Positions 53,564-63,718 of a stretch of DNA of 64,000 bases are shown here, in pieces. A model generated the notes under the pieces. The model was given only the letters and a program-made list of their open reading frames with translations, did no database searches and was not told the origin of the DNA. Source of the stretch: Clostridia bacterium (GTDB lineage: Bacteria; Bacillota; Clostridia; TANB77; UBA1234); assembly GCA_900765095.1 (NCBI GenBank), contig CAAFRB010000022.1:1-64000 (forward strand). The letters run 5' to 3'. Both the position numbers and the translations under genes were made by a program. Each line of letters begins with the position of its first letter. The stretch's first letter is position 1.

Positions 53564-53622
53564 TTAAGCTGACTCATCGGTCAGCTAAGTATATATTACT
53601 ACAAATTTTTTTAAAATCCTGC
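53564..53622 (-). promoter_or_regulatory. spoVG promoter (sigma-H-like) and leader hairpin
   Basis: Minus strand GCAGGATTT (53614-53622) and GTAGTAAT (53595-53602) resemble the GCAGGATTT...GTGGAAT layout I recall for the Bacillus subtilis spoVG sigma-H promoter. Downstream a TTAGCTGAC/GTCAGCTTAA hairpin (53564-53588) lies in the leader. Confidence 0.5.
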
Positions 53623-53800
53623 TTTCTTGTGACTTTTTTTGTATTTTTTCTTTTTATGGAATATTTTACAAGATCTGGTAGTATAATATTGTGACAGGAA
53701 ATCGGATATTTTCATCTTTCTTGTACATGATTTTTTTACTTTGTTGTAGACTTTAATGTGTACAATATATATAATAATGTTGTTGATTGGAGGCTTATAT

Positions 53801-55180
53801 ATGGAAAATAATATATTACAAGATACAAGTAAAAAGATACACATGATTGGTATTGGTGGAGTAAGTATGAGTGGAATCGCAGATATTATAATGTCGATGG
53901 GCTTTAAGGTTACAGGCTCTGATATGGTAGAATCTGCAAATACAGATAGATTAGAAAAACAAGGAATACATGTCGTGATCGGGCACAAAGCTGAAAATGT
54001 ACATGGAGCTGATATTGTTGTTTATACAGCTGCAGTTAAAGAAGATAACCCTGAATTTGTCGAAGCTAAAAGATTAGGTATAGAGTTAATAGAAAGAAGT
54101 ACTTTTCTTGGCTTGCTTACTGAATTATACTCTGAAACCATTTCTATAAGTGGTACTCATGGAAAGACGACTACTACTTCGATGCTATCTCAAATATTTA
54201 TAGATGCTGGAAAAGATCCAACTGTTCAGGTTGGTGCTGATTTAAAAATATTAGATAATCAAAACTACAGAGTTGGAAAAAGTGATTATTTCATAGTTGA
54301 ATCATGCGAATATGTTAGAAGCTTTCTTAAGTTCTTTCCAAAGACAGCTGTAATATTAAACATTGAAGCAGATCACTTAGATTGTTATAAAGATATAGAT
54401 GATATAAAATCAGCATTTAACACTTTTATAGACATTCCAAATGAAGAGGGACTAATTTTGCTAAATGCAGATGATAAAAACTGTATGGACATTTCCAAAA
54501 ATCATAAAGCAAAACTTATGACTTTCGGAATTGAAAATAAGGATGCTGACTGGATTGCCAAGGATATAAAGCTTAATAAAAATGGCGGATATTCTTTCAC
54601 AGCTATTTCAAATGGAGAAAAAATTGATATAACTTTGAATGTACCTGGTCATCATAATGTTTATAATGCTTTAGCAAGTACAGCAATTGCCAGAAGTTAT
54701 AATATTTCAGAAGACATCATAAAGCAGGCTCTTTCGGAATTCAGAGGTGCAAGCAGACGTTTTGAATATGTTGGAACAGTTAATGGTGCAAGTATATATG
54801 ATGACTATGCACATCATCCAACTGAAATAAAAGCAACAATAAGTTCAGCAAGAAATATGCAATATCACAAGTTGTGGGTTGTCTTCCAACCTCACACTTA
54901 TACAAGAACTTATACTCTATTTGATGAATTTGTAAAGGCTTTTAAAGATGCTGATAATGTTATAATAACTGATATTTATGCAGCTCGTGAGAAGGATACT
55001 GGTCTTGTTTCTGCAAAACAACTTGCAGATAAAGTAAACGAATTTTCTAAAAATTGCATTTATCTTCCTACTCTTGAAGAATGTAAAGATTATCTACTAT
55101 CTAATATTGGAAATGATGATATCGTCCTAACCGTTGGTGCTGGAACTATTACAAAACTTGGCAGAATGTTATTAAAATAA
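53801..55180 (+). CDS. murC: UDP-N-acetylmuramate--L-alanine ligase
   Basis: 459 residues from ATG 53801, with TTGGAGG seven bases upstream (the open frame extends 15 codons further without a ribosome site). HMIGIGGVSMSGIA at the N-terminus, ATP loop SISGTHGKTTTTSML (about 105-119), NIEADHLDCYKD, and YDDYAHHPTEIKATI are MurC motifs. Adds L-Ala to UDP-MurNAc in the cytoplasm. Followed by a terminator. The nearby mreB, on the other strand, is also a cell-wall gene. Confidence 0.96.
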   Translation: MENNILQDTSKKIHMIGIGGVSMSGIADIIMSMGFKVTGSDMVESANTDRLEKQGIHVVIGHKAENVHGADIVVYTAAVKEDNPEFVEAKRLGIELIERSTFLGLLTELYSETISISGTHGKTTTTSMLSQIFIDAGKDPTVQVGADLKILDNQNYRVGKSDYFIVESCEYVRSFLKFFPKTAVILNIEADHLDCYKDIDDIKSAFNTFIDIPNEEGLILLNADDKNCMDISKNHKAKLMTFGIENKDADWIAKDIKLNKNGGYSFTAISNGEKIDITLNVPGHHNVYNALASTAIARSYNISEDIIKQALSEFRGASRRFEYVGTVNGASIYDDYAHHPTEIKATISSARNMQYHKLWVVFQPHTYTRTYTLFDEFVKAFKDADNVIITDIYAAREKDTGLVSAKQLADKVNEFSKNCIYLPTLEECKDYLLSNIGNDDIVLTVGAGTITKLGRMLLK

Positions 55181-55191
55181 AAAGTTACAAC

Positions 55192-55228
55192 AAAAATAGC
55201 CATTTCATTTTACGAGATGGCTATTTTT
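55192..55228 (+). terminator. Terminator of murC (also faces mreB)
   Basis: AAAAATAGCCAT (55192-55203) and ATGGCTATTTTT (55217-55228) pair perfectly and carry T/A tracts on both sides, so it may act in both directions. Confidence 0.85.
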
Positions 55229-55341
55229 ATTATATCTTTTCAAATTTATGTGAACTTCCTTACTTTAAACATTTTAGATATTGAAAAACAAAAACTCATA
55301 CGCTATTTGTCTTTTTATACCATATAAATCAAATTCATATA

Positions 55342-56364
55342 TTAATATTGTGGTACTCTTCTTCTTACATCTAATTGCTGTAGCATTTCTTCATTTTCAA
55401 GTGCTTTACCTGTTCCAAGAGCAACACAAGATACAGATTCTTCTGCGATCATTACATTTATACCAGTTTTTTCTTGTATTAATTTGTCTAGTCCATAAAC
55501 TAAACATCCACCACCAGTCATGTATATGCCTCTATCACTAATGTCTGCGGATAATTCTGGTGGAGTTCTTTCTAGCACTGAAAATACTGCTTCTATAACT
55601 TGATATGCTGGCTCTTGAAGAGCTTCTAATATATCATCAGAATTTACTGTTAAATTAACTGGAAGTCCTGTTTTTAAGTGTCTTCCTCTAACTTCCATTT
55701 CAAGTCTTTGCATTCTTGGATAAACACAACCTATATTTATCTTCAAATCTTCAGCTGTTCTTTCACCAATAATTACATTATACTTTTTCTTAATGTACTT
55801 AATGATATATTCATCAAATTTATTACCAGCAACCTTTATTGAAGTACTTGCAACTGCACCACCTAATGAAATAACAGCTATATCTGTTGTTCCACCACCC
55901 ATATCAACAACCATACTGCCACAAGCCTTGTTTATATCAAGACCTGCACCTATGGCTGCAGCTATTGGTTCTTCTATTAAATATACTTTTCTAGCACCAG
56001 CTTGAGTTGCAGCATCAACTACAGCCTTTTTTTCAACTTCGGTAACACCAGAAGGTACACAAACCATTATAGTAGGTGCCATTACAAACTTTCCACAAAC
56101 TTTTCTTATAAAGTATTTAAGCATCTTCTCTGTTACTGAATAATCTGAAATTACTCCATCTTTAAGTGGTCTTATAGCAACTATATTGCCTGGTGTTCTT
56201 CCAAGCATTCTTCTAGCTTCTTCACCAACAGATACCACTTCTCCTGTATTTCTATCTATCGCTACAACTGATGGTTCCCTTAATACTATTCCTTTTCCTT
56301 TCACATGGACAAGTACTGTTGCCGTTCCTAAATCTATACCAATTGATTGCCCAAAGCCGAACAT
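55342..56364 (-). CDS. mreB: Rod-shape-determining actin homologue MreB/Mbl
   Basis: 340 residues from ATG 56364, nine bases after AGAGG (two further in-frame starts lie closer to the site). MreB signatures: FGQSIGIDLGTATVLVHVKG (phosphate 1), MVDMGGGTTDIAVISLGG (phosphate 2), TGGGCLVYGLDKLI (adenosine). Filament-forming cytoskeletal protein that positions wall synthesis in rod-shaped cells. The copy is isolated from mreC/mreD, so it may be the Mbl or MreBH paralogue. Confidence 0.94.
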   Translation of the reverse strand: MFGFGQSIGIDLGTATVLVHVKGKGIVLREPSVVAIDRNTGEVVSVGEEARRMLGRTPGNIVAIRPLKDGVISDYSVTEKMLKYFIRKVCGKFVMAPTIMVCVPSGVTEVEKKAVVDAATQAGARKVYLIEEPIAAAIGAGLDINKACGSMVVDMGGGTTDIAVISLGGAVASTSIKVAGNKFDEYIIKYIKKKYNVIIGERTAEDLKINIGCVYPRMQRLEMEVRGRHLKTGLPVNLTVNSDDILEALQEPAYQVIEAVFSVLERTPPELSADISDRGIYMTGGGCLVYGLDKLIQEKTGINVMIAEESVSCVALGTGKALENEEMLQQLDVRRRVPQY

Positions 56365-56461
56365 CAGCATCAACCTCTTTCTCTTACAATTTCTATTTTT
56401 CGTTATTTATTACGATTCTTTTACGTTTCTGTTACAATTATATTACATCATATATAAAATA

Positions 56462-59400
56462 TCAAACAATTTTTATTTCTTTTTCCATACTAAATGAATA
56501 AATGTATGTACCAAGAACTTTCTTACCAGTCATTGTTTCTAAAGCTAGCTTATAATACTCAAGTTGCTTTTGATATCTAGCCTTAAACTCCTCTGAATTA
56601 AACAAATGATCACTCTTGTAGTCTACCACAATATATCCTTCTTGTGTTTCTGCATATAAGTCAATTATACCTTGTACCATTATCTCATCACTTGCAGAAG
56701 CATCATCAACTCCAAAAATATTCTTAACAGACACATTCAAATTGAATGGCATTTCTTTATATATCTTGTCTGCTCCCTTTATTATACTAAACAATTGACT
56801 ATTTAAGAACTTATTTATATCATTATACAATTTTTTTCTTACATCTATGTCATCAACGTCTTCCAAAACCTCGTCAACATTTAATCTTTCAAAATCAAGC
56901 TTCTCCATTTTATTATGTAACAAAGTTCCATAAACAGCACCAACAGCTTCATCCTCATTTATAAAACTTGGAATTTCCATACTTCTCACACTTTGAGATT
57001 CTGTATAATCATAAATATTATTCAATCGTTTTAATTCACTAACAGATAACTTCGTTGGCAACTTTGTCGAAGTAATATAAGGATACATCCAATTGATTCT
57101 ACCATCAATAAAAACTTTTTCTTTTAAATCATCATATTCAGCATCAGCAACAGAGTTTTCTAATTTTTTAATAACCACATCGTCAATATTAAGTACATCA
57201 TCATAACTCCACTCTTTAACACCCCAATCATTCTTTATAGACAAAGCAACTTTACAAATCCAATCAGCATAACTTTTTGCAGTACTTATACCATACATAC
57301 TAATAGGAGATTCCCACTCCTTAAACCTCTTCTCCAAATTTTGAGTAAGTGCAGTAATAATAAGCTTTTCTCTTGCCCTTGTCATCGCAACATAAAGTAT
57401 TCTCATCTCTTCTGCAAGCAGTTCTTTTTGGTTTTGAAGCTTTATAGCAAGCTTTGGAATACTTTCATAAGTTATTCTCTTCTTTACATTAATAATATCA
57501 ACACCCAAGCCCAGGTCTTGGTGAAAAATTATCTTATTACTCAAATCCTTTGTATTAAACTTTCTGCCGGTGCCACATAAGAAAACAATAGGAAATTCAA
57601 GGCCTTTACTTTTATGTATACTCATTATTCTAACAACATCATCAGCCTCGGACAATTCACTAGGCGCATCAAAATCTCCAGATGATGTCTTAACATTCTC
57701 TATAAAAGTCAAAAAGTTATATAGCCCTTTAAAAGTAGACTTACTATACTCACTCGCCTTTTTCAACAAAACTTTCAAATTATTTTGCCTAGACTCTCCA
57801 TGAGGAAGAAGAGATACATAATAATAATAACCTGTATTCTCATATAGATACGAAATAAACTCATCAATAGCCTGATACCTAGACTTTTCACGCCACACAT
57901 TAAGTCTATCAATAAAAGCCTTAACCTTTGCGTCACCATTAGACATAGCAATCAAAAGAGCATCATAAAAACTACATTTTTTATCATACATTCTTATCTT
58001 AGTCAATTCATTAACATCAAAATTACCAATCGGAGATCTAAGCACAGCAAGCAAAGGCACATCCTGATATGGATTATCTATAATCTTAAGCAAAGACAAA
58101 ATAATTTGAACCTCTGCATTTTCAAAATATCCAGACTTAACATCCACATAAACAGGAATATTTCTAAGAGATAATTCATCTTGTAATGTATCAGTATACC
58201 CCTTTGTAGCTCTAAGCAAAATCACAATATCAGAATACCTCGCCTTACGCATACACTTAGTTTCTTTATCATAAACTTCAAAAACTCCGACCAATTCCTC
58301 AATCCTTTTAGCCACAACCCTTGCTTCAAGTTGAGGCTTCTCCTCTATATCATCATCATCAATCAAACTTTCTTCCGAAACCTTTTTATCAATTATATGA
58401 AGCTCAGCAGTCTTGCCTTCAACAGGATAATACGAAGCACCAAACTTCAAATATTCTTTTTCAGTATAATCAATCTCGCCAGTTTCCTTAAACATTATAT
58501 TCTTAAAAATAAAATTAACCTCATCTATAATATTCTGATTACTTCTAAAATTCTTAAATAGCAAAATCTTGTTTTCTTTACATTGAACATCTTCATCATA
58601 ATTATGGTACGAATTATACTTTTCCAAAAACAACTCAGGTTTAGCCTGTCTAAACTTATAAATACTCTGTTTCACATCACCAACCATAAAAACACTATCA
58701 TTAGCTATCTTCGTAAGAATCTCTTCTTGAATCAAATTACTATCCTGATACTCATCTATAAGAATTTCCGAATACTTATTCTTAAAGTCATCAACAACAT
58801 CATCATTTTCCTCAAACAACTTCAAACACAAATGCTCAATATCAGAAAAATCCAAAAGATTCTTATCCGCCTTCTTCTTCTTAAAACGCCCATCAAAAGC
58901 TTTCACAATAGAATATATAACATTAAGATTAGAATACACATACTCAATATCATTCAAAATCTCATCCGAAGTAGAAATAAAAACCTTCTCCTTAAAATAA
59001 TCATCCATCAAACCTTTCATTTTCTTTCTAGCATCTTGAACATACTTTCTAGTATCCTCATCAAGCTTTGGTGCACGCTTCAATTGAGAAAACTCAATCT
59101 TTCTAAACTCCTCATAATAATCATCCCATTTAAAATTATTCTTTCTAAGAGCCTCAAGTCTAAAAATATCATCTTGAATCGTAAGCAAATAATTTGCAGC
59201 ATCAGGAATTGCAATAAGTTCTTCTTCAACCGTCTTAAATTCATCAATAACCTCACGAATCGTCTTTCTAGTATAATCAATCAGCATCTTACCCCAAGGA
59301 GTATCAGAAAAATCATCAACGTCGACATTATACATATCACACTTTTCAGCAAGCCACTCAAGAGGTTTAGGACAACTCTGTATAAACCTATGTATCGACA

Positions 59401-59914
59401 ATATCAAATTTATAAGATTTTCATCAGACCTATTAGTAGAATACGCATCCAAAACCTCTATAACATTAACATCATTTTGCTCATACAACTCTTCTAACAC
59501 TTCATCAATAGCCTCTAAACGTAGCAACTCATTCTCAGTATTATCAGCAATTTTAAAATTAGGATCAATATCAATCTTATAAAAATAATCCTTAATCGCC
59601 TTCTTACAAAAAGCATCAATAGTCATAATACTAGACCTATTCAAATACAAAATCTGCTTTTGAAGTGATGGATTATTAGCAACCTCATCATACAAACGAG
59701 CACGAATACGCTCCTTCATCTCACTAGCCGCAGCATTAGTAAAAGTCACTATAAGCATCTTATCAATATCAATCTTGTCATCAATTACTTTCCTTATTAT
59801 TCTTTCAACCAGCACAGCAGTCTTTCCGCTACCAGCACCAGCAGCAACTAAAACTTTTGAATTTCTCACATTAATAGCATCCAACTGCTCCTTAGTCCAC
59901 TTAACATCAGCCAT
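56462..59914 (-). CDS. addA: ATP-dependent helicase/nuclease subunit A
   Basis: 1150 residues from ATG 59914 (AAAGG nine bases upstream). UvrD-type helicase motifs: KWTKEQLDAINVRNSKVLV, Walker A AAGAGSGKTAVLV, DEYQDSNLIQEEIL (motif II), VGDVKQSIYKFRQAKPELF, MSIHKSKGLEFPIVFL and MRILYVAMTRAREKL. The C-terminal RecB-type nuclease has VQGIIDLYAET and IVVDYKSDH. Forms AddAB with the next gene for double-strand-break end processing. Slightly shorter than Bacillus AddA. The addB-addA gap is unusually long (about 490 bases) and filled with repeats. Confidence 0.95.
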   Translation of the reverse strand: MADVKWTKEQLDAINVRNSKVLVAAGAGSGKTAVLVERIIRKVIDDKIDIDKMLIVTFTNAAASEMKERIRARLYDEVANNPSLQKQILYLNRSSIMTIDAFCKKAIKDYFYKIDIDPNFKIADNTENELLRLEAIDEVLEELYEQNDVNVIEVLDAYSTNRSDENLINLILSIHRFIQSCPKPLEWLAEKCDMYNVDVDDFSDTPWGKMLIDYTRKTIREVIDEFKTVEEELIAIPDAANYLLTIQDDIFRLEALRKNNFKWDDYYEEFRKIEFSQLKRAPKLDEDTRKYVQDARKKMKGLMDDYFKEKVFISTSDEILNDIEYVYSNLNVIYSIVKAFDGRFKKKKADKNLLDFSDIEHLCLKLFEENDDVVDDFKNKYSEILIDEYQDSNLIQEEILTKIANDSVFMVGDVKQSIYKFRQAKPELFLEKYNSYHNYDEDVQCKENKILLFKNFRSNQNIIDEVNFIFKNIMFKETGEIDYTEKEYLKFGASYYPVEGKTAELHIIDKKVSEESLIDDDDIEEKPQLEARVVAKRIEELVGVFEVYDKETKCMRKARYSDIVILLRATKGYTDTLQDELSLRNIPVYVDVKSGYFENAEVQIILSLLKIIDNPYQDVPLLAVLRSPIGNFDVNELTKIRMYDKKCSFYDALLIAMSNGDAKVKAFIDRLNVWREKSRYQAIDEFISYLYENTGYYYYVSLLPHGESRQNNLKVLLKKASEYSKSTFKGLYNFLTFIENVKTSSGDFDAPSELSEADDVVRIMSIHKSKGLEFPIVFLCGTGRKFNTKDLSNKIIFHQDLGLGVDIINVKKRITYESIPKLAIKLQNQKELLAEEMRILYVAMTRAREKLIITALTQNLEKRFKEWESPISMYGISTAKSYADWICKVALSIKNDWGVKEWSYDDVLNIDDVVIKKLENSVADAEYDDLKEKVFIDGRINWMYPYITSTKLPTKLSVSELKRLNNIYDYTESQSVRSMEIPSFINEDEAVGAVYGTLLHNKMEKLDFERLNVDEVLEDVDDIDVRKKLYNDINKFLNSQLFSIIKGADKIYKEMPFNLNVSVKNIFGVDDASASDEIMVQGIIDLYAETQEGYIVVDYKSDHLFNSEEFKARYQKQLEYYKLALETMTGKKVLGTYIYSFSMEKEIKIV

Positions 59915-60000
59915 CGGCAACACCCTTTCCAAACACAAGCAAAATCAACAACTCAATTTATAGTACCTTTCATTTTTTTCATTTATACTTTTTAGCTTAT

Positions 60001-60017
60001 GGAGCATATTGTGCTCC
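60001..60017 (+). repeat. GGAGCACA palindrome, copy 4
   Basis: GGAGCATATTGTGCTCC followed by GCTACGAATTTTGTAAACAA, as at 27348. Confidence 0.7.
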
Positions 60018-60051
60018 GCTACGAATTTTGTAAACAATCGGAGAAAAATTC

Positions 60052-60167
60052 ATTTAATTTTCTACAATGCTACTGAATAGGCAAATTACATATAGGTAAG
60101 GTGCAGGGCAAAGCCCTGCAACATTGGAATTTGCCGTTAAATGAAGCCAGCATTTAGAAAATTAAAT
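60052..60167 (+). repeat. 116-bp nested palindrome, tandem copy 1
   Basis: Outer arms ATTTAATTTTCTACAATGCT (60052-60071) and its near-complement (60149-60167); middle arms GGCAAATT/AATTTGCC; inner hairpin GCAGGGC-AAA-GCCCTGC. Copy 2 starts 201 bases on. Confidence 0.8.
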
Positions 60168-60252
60168 AATTTTTCTAAAAGGCTACACAACTCAATCAGT
60201 GAAAAATTAAATAATCTTTTTAAAATGCTGCAACTCAATCGGAGAAAAATTC

Positions 60253-60368
60253 ATTTAATTTTCTACAATGCTCCTGAATAGGCAAATTACATATAGGTAA
60301 GGTGCAGGGCAAAGCCCTGCAACATTGGAATTTGCCGTTAAGTGAAGCCAGCATTTAGAAAATTAAAT
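60253..60368 (+). repeat. 116-bp nested palindrome, tandem copy 2
   Basis: Differs from copy 1 at two positions only (ACTG/CCTG and AAATG/AAGTG). The segment between the copies (60180-60237) carries a partial third arm (GAAAAATTAAATAAT). Both copies lie within the addB-addA transcript. Confidence 0.8.
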
Positions 60369-60405
60369 AATTTTTCTAAAGAGCTACAACTCAATCAGAG
60401 AAAAT

Positions 60406-63400
60406 CTAAAATAGTTTGATCTGCTCAAAAACCTCCTCATTCTTAAGCTCACAAACAACCCTAAACTTATTCCCAAGCTCCCTATCAAAATTACAAATCT
60501 CCCTATAATCACAATACTCACAAGGCGAATGCTTCTTATTCCTTATAGGCTCATTCCTCACATCACCATCCAAAATTTCCTCAGCAAACTGCTTAAGCAG
60601 CCTCTTAGTATGCTTACACAAATCCTTCAATTCCTCTTCCGTCGCAACAGGCATCTTAGTAAAAGCCCCATCCTTCTTCATACCCAAAGTCAGATTTTCA
60701 GACTCCGTCTTCATATTAGTATCCATAGCTTTAACCAACTTAACATCAGCCAAAATAATACCACTCATCTTCAACTTATTCCTAATCTCCTGCTCAACCT
60801 CTTCAGGAGTAACATCCTTCTTAGTAGAAATTATCGGATCATCTAATTTCAAATACAAAGCACCGCCAGGAACAAGACCATCCTTACTAGCAACATCAAG
60901 ATAAGTAATAAGCTGAAGTTGAAGCCCATAGTAAACATTAGAAAGACTTATCTCCTTAGCAGAAGACTTATAATCCACAATACGCACATACCTATTATCA
61001 TCCGTCTTTGCAATATCCATCCTATCAATCTTACCATTTAACAAAACCTTATTACCATCATGCAACTCAAGTTCAATCGGTGGATACTCCTTATTAACAC
61101 CAAAACTAATCTCGCTACCAACCACATCAAACTCACTATTCTTAATATGCATAGTAATAACCCAAAGCACTCTCTTTATAACACGTTTAAGTTTAATACT
61201 CATAAACTTAAGCCTATTACTACTAGTCAAAATCTGATACCTCGATTCAGCTAAAGTTTCATCAACAATTTTGCCTGCAATTTGTTCAATATCATCTTTC
61301 TCTATCTCACGCCAACTAATATTATTCTTTTCTAAATACTTTGCAAACTTATCTAATATATCATGCATAAACACACCAACATCAGGTGTTTGAAGTTTGA
61401 AAATTTTTCTTTCTTTAATATTCAAACCATATTTCAAATAAAACATAAAAGGACACGAAGCATAAGTTTCCATCTTTGACACGCTCGAATTCATTGTAGA
61501 GCCATAAAGCCCTTTAGCATTGGCACTACTAATTCTTCCAACACTATTATTAAACTCCAAGCCACTCTTAATAATAGAAACAGCATCCACGTTATTATCC
61601 TTATACCACTTATATACTAAAAGCCATCTCTTATCTACATCACTATTCTCTTTAAGTTCCCTTACATTAAGAGCAAGATGCGTAAAAGTTGAATCTTTTG
61701 TATTAATCAATTCTTCCCATGATGGCTTAGACGACAAATAATCAAATTTTGTGACTTTCTTAAACAACTTCTTGATTTGATTAATAACCGAAGAAGGTCT
61801 TAGTGTTGTACCAGAATCATCTGTAATAGGATATGACAAATGTAGCTCTTCACTTGGCGTTGTTAATATCTTATATATATTGAAATTTTCCTCAAGTAGT
61901 AGCATCTTAGTATCTTTTGCAATTTCTATATCATTCTCCATCAACGTGTTTCTTTCATTATCATTTAAGAAACCCTCCTCATTATATTGCATTGGAAAGA
62001 TTCCATCATTAACTCCTACCACATACAAAATCTTCACATGAGAATTCTTTGAACGTGAAATATCGCCTATTGCTACTTGGTCCTTATTCGTCGGAATAAG
62101 ACCTATTTCTTGAGTCAATATTCCTTGTTTCAATATTGCAGCAAATTTATCAAAAGTAGTTTTGTCATCACCCATTGTTTGGACCATCTCATCCAAAAGC
62201 TTTGAAAAAATATTCCACACCTGTATATAGCTATCCACAAACATAATGTCTGCACTATTTTCGCTATCTTTTACTTTTTCAAGGAAATTTTGCAAAGACT
62301 TATCTACTTCAATCGCTATCAAGAATTCATATATTGCAATAGATAGTTCCCTAACTGTTTTCTTTTTATCTAATTTAGAAATAAAATTAACAATAGGAGT
62401 CACTATCTTTAAACGTATAGCATTTATCCTTTCATTATTTTCATCTGTATCATATTTCCACTCATCAAGCCATCTAGTTCCCTTTATACCATAAGATAAA
62501 ACATAGTTTTCTATTAAATCAACATCATTAAAGTCATATATATTAGTAAGTCCTGTTTTTAAATATGTTATTATGCTTTCAGTTTGAAAATTCTTGTTTA
62601 CTATGTCTAATAACGAAAGAACAAGTGATATAAGCGGTTGCATAGACAAGTCAGTTTTTGCATCTATAAAATACGGAATATTATATCTTTCAAACAACAT
62701 TTTAAATATCGATTTATAATTCTCAATATTTCTTGTTGCTATTAAAATGTTTTCATATCTGTAACCCTCATCACGAACTTTTTTTAATATATTTATAGCA
62801 ACATTTTCAACCTCATCATACAAGTTTGAATTTATAGTTATATTTATATTTTTTGTTTCACTATCATAAGTTTCATTTGTAATTGTATTATATTGCTTTT
62901 CTAAGAAACGTAATTCGTCATTATTAAACCTTTTTTCCTCGTCTAAATATATTTCATCAATATTTGAAAATCTTTTAATTTTGTCAATCGTCTTTCTATT
63001 AAGCAAAAACAATTCACTCTCTTGATTATCTGCAGAAATTGCAATCGTAATATCACAATTTTTATTTAATGCCTTTATTACTTCTAATTCTTGAGGCGTA
63101 AATCCGTCGAAGCCATCAATCCATATTTTCGCATCTTTAATTATCTTTGATGTATCTATAAATCTCAATACAGCATTCAAATCATCATCAGTATCAAGAA
63201 ACTTTCCTTCCACTCTTTTTTTATACTCTCTGTATATGTACGCTAGTTCCTGTAACTTATCTACAAGCCTTTTATCTTTAACATTAGCGTTCATCAAAGC
63301 TTCAGGTGTTATATTGTATCTTTTAAACTCTGAAATCAAATCACACACAGTAGAAACTAATCCAGGTTTTCTGTCTACACCATTAAGCAAAGTTAAATCT

Positions 63401-63702
63401 TTTTCTAAATCCTTCATTATTGAATATACAAGCATAGCTTTGCCCGATTTTGTTATGTTTTGCATTTTATATCCAAACTCATTATATATTCTATGACACA
63501 ATCTTTTAAAGGTTAGAACTTGTACCTCTAATGTGCCACCTCTGTTTATAACCTTTGAAATATCATACTCTGCTGTAAGTGAAAATTGTTCTGGCACAAT
63601 ATAAATTAGAGGCCCTTCGTAAGCCTCTTCTATGTTTTGTTTTATTTCATTCATGCAATAGTAGCTTTTTCCATAACCAGCTCTTCCCATTACTATTTTC
63701 AT
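60406..63702 (-). CDS. addB: ATP-dependent helicase/nuclease subunit B
   Basis: 1098 residues. N-terminal P-loop VMGRAGYGKSYYC (about 4-16) and PLIYIVPEQFSLTAEYDI as in AddB. C-terminal nuclease with GKIDRMDIAK and RIVDYKSSAKE. The four iron-sulfur cysteines are visible in METYASCPFMFYLKYG and CEYCDYREICNFD. Inactive as a helicase in characterised AddB but recognises Chi and carries one nuclease. Starts 16 bases after scpB and after an AAGGATG site. Partner gene addA lies about 490 bases downstream. Confidence 0.95.
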   Translation of the reverse strand: MKIVMGRAGYGKSYYCMNEIKQNIEEAYEGPLIYIVPEQFSLTAEYDISKVINRGGTLEVQVLTFKRLCHRIYNEFGYKMQNITKSGKAMLVYSIMKDLEKDLTLLNGVDRKPGLVSTVCDLISEFKRYNITPEALMNANVKDKRLVDKLQELAYIYREYKKRVEGKFLDTDDDLNAVLRFIDTSKIIKDAKIWIDGFDGFTPQELEVIKALNKNCDITIAISADNQESELFLLNRKTIDKIKRFSNIDEIYLDEEKRFNNDELRFLEKQYNTITNETYDSETKNINITINSNLYDEVENVAINILKKVRDEGYRYENILIATRNIENYKSIFKMLFERYNIPYFIDAKTDLSMQPLISLVLSLLDIVNKNFQTESIITYLKTGLTNIYDFNDVDLIENYVLSYGIKGTRWLDEWKYDTDENNERINAIRLKIVTPIVNFISKLDKKKTVRELSIAIYEFLIAIEVDKSLQNFLEKVKDSENSADIMFVDSYIQVWNIFSKLLDEMVQTMGDDKTTFDKFAAILKQGILTQEIGLIPTNKDQVAIGDISRSKNSHVKILYVVGVNDGIFPMQYNEEGFLNDNERNTLMENDIEIAKDTKMLLLEENFNIYKILTTPSEELHLSYPITDDSGTTLRPSSVINQIKKLFKKVTKFDYLSSKPSWEELINTKDSTFTHLALNVRELKENSDVDKRWLLVYKWYKDNNVDAVSIIKSGLEFNNSVGRISSANAKGLYGSTMNSSVSKMETYASCPFMFYLKYGLNIKERKIFKLQTPDVGVFMHDILDKFAKYLEKNNISWREIEKDDIEQIAGKIVDETLAESRYQILTSSNRLKFMSIKLKRVIKRVLWVITMHIKNSEFDVVGSEISFGVNKEYPPIELELHDGNKVLLNGKIDRMDIAKTDDNRYVRIVDYKSSAKEISLSNVYYGLQLQLITYLDVASKDGLVPGGALYLKLDDPIISTKKDVTPEEVEQEIRNKLKMSGIILADVKLVKAMDTNMKTESENLTLGMKKDGAFTKMPVATEEELKDLCKHTKRLLKQFAEEILDGDVRNEPIRNKKHSPCEYCDYREICNFDRELGNKFRVVCELKNEEVFEQIKLF

Positions 63703-63718
63703 CTGTGCATCATCCTTC

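Noticed and set aside
53611..53988. 125-codon minus-strand frame over the murC start
   Set aside because: Overlaps the well-supported murC N-terminus and the spoVG promoter; composition looks like a shadow frame.
58583..59497. 304-codon plus-strand open frame
   Set aside because: It is antisense to addA, Ile/Lys/Asn-rich with no known motif, and explained by low stop density opposite a real gene.
60052..60368. Possible CRISPR-like repeat array
   Set aside because: Only two copies of 116 bp with large internal palindromes, 201-base period, no short regular spacers and no cas genes.
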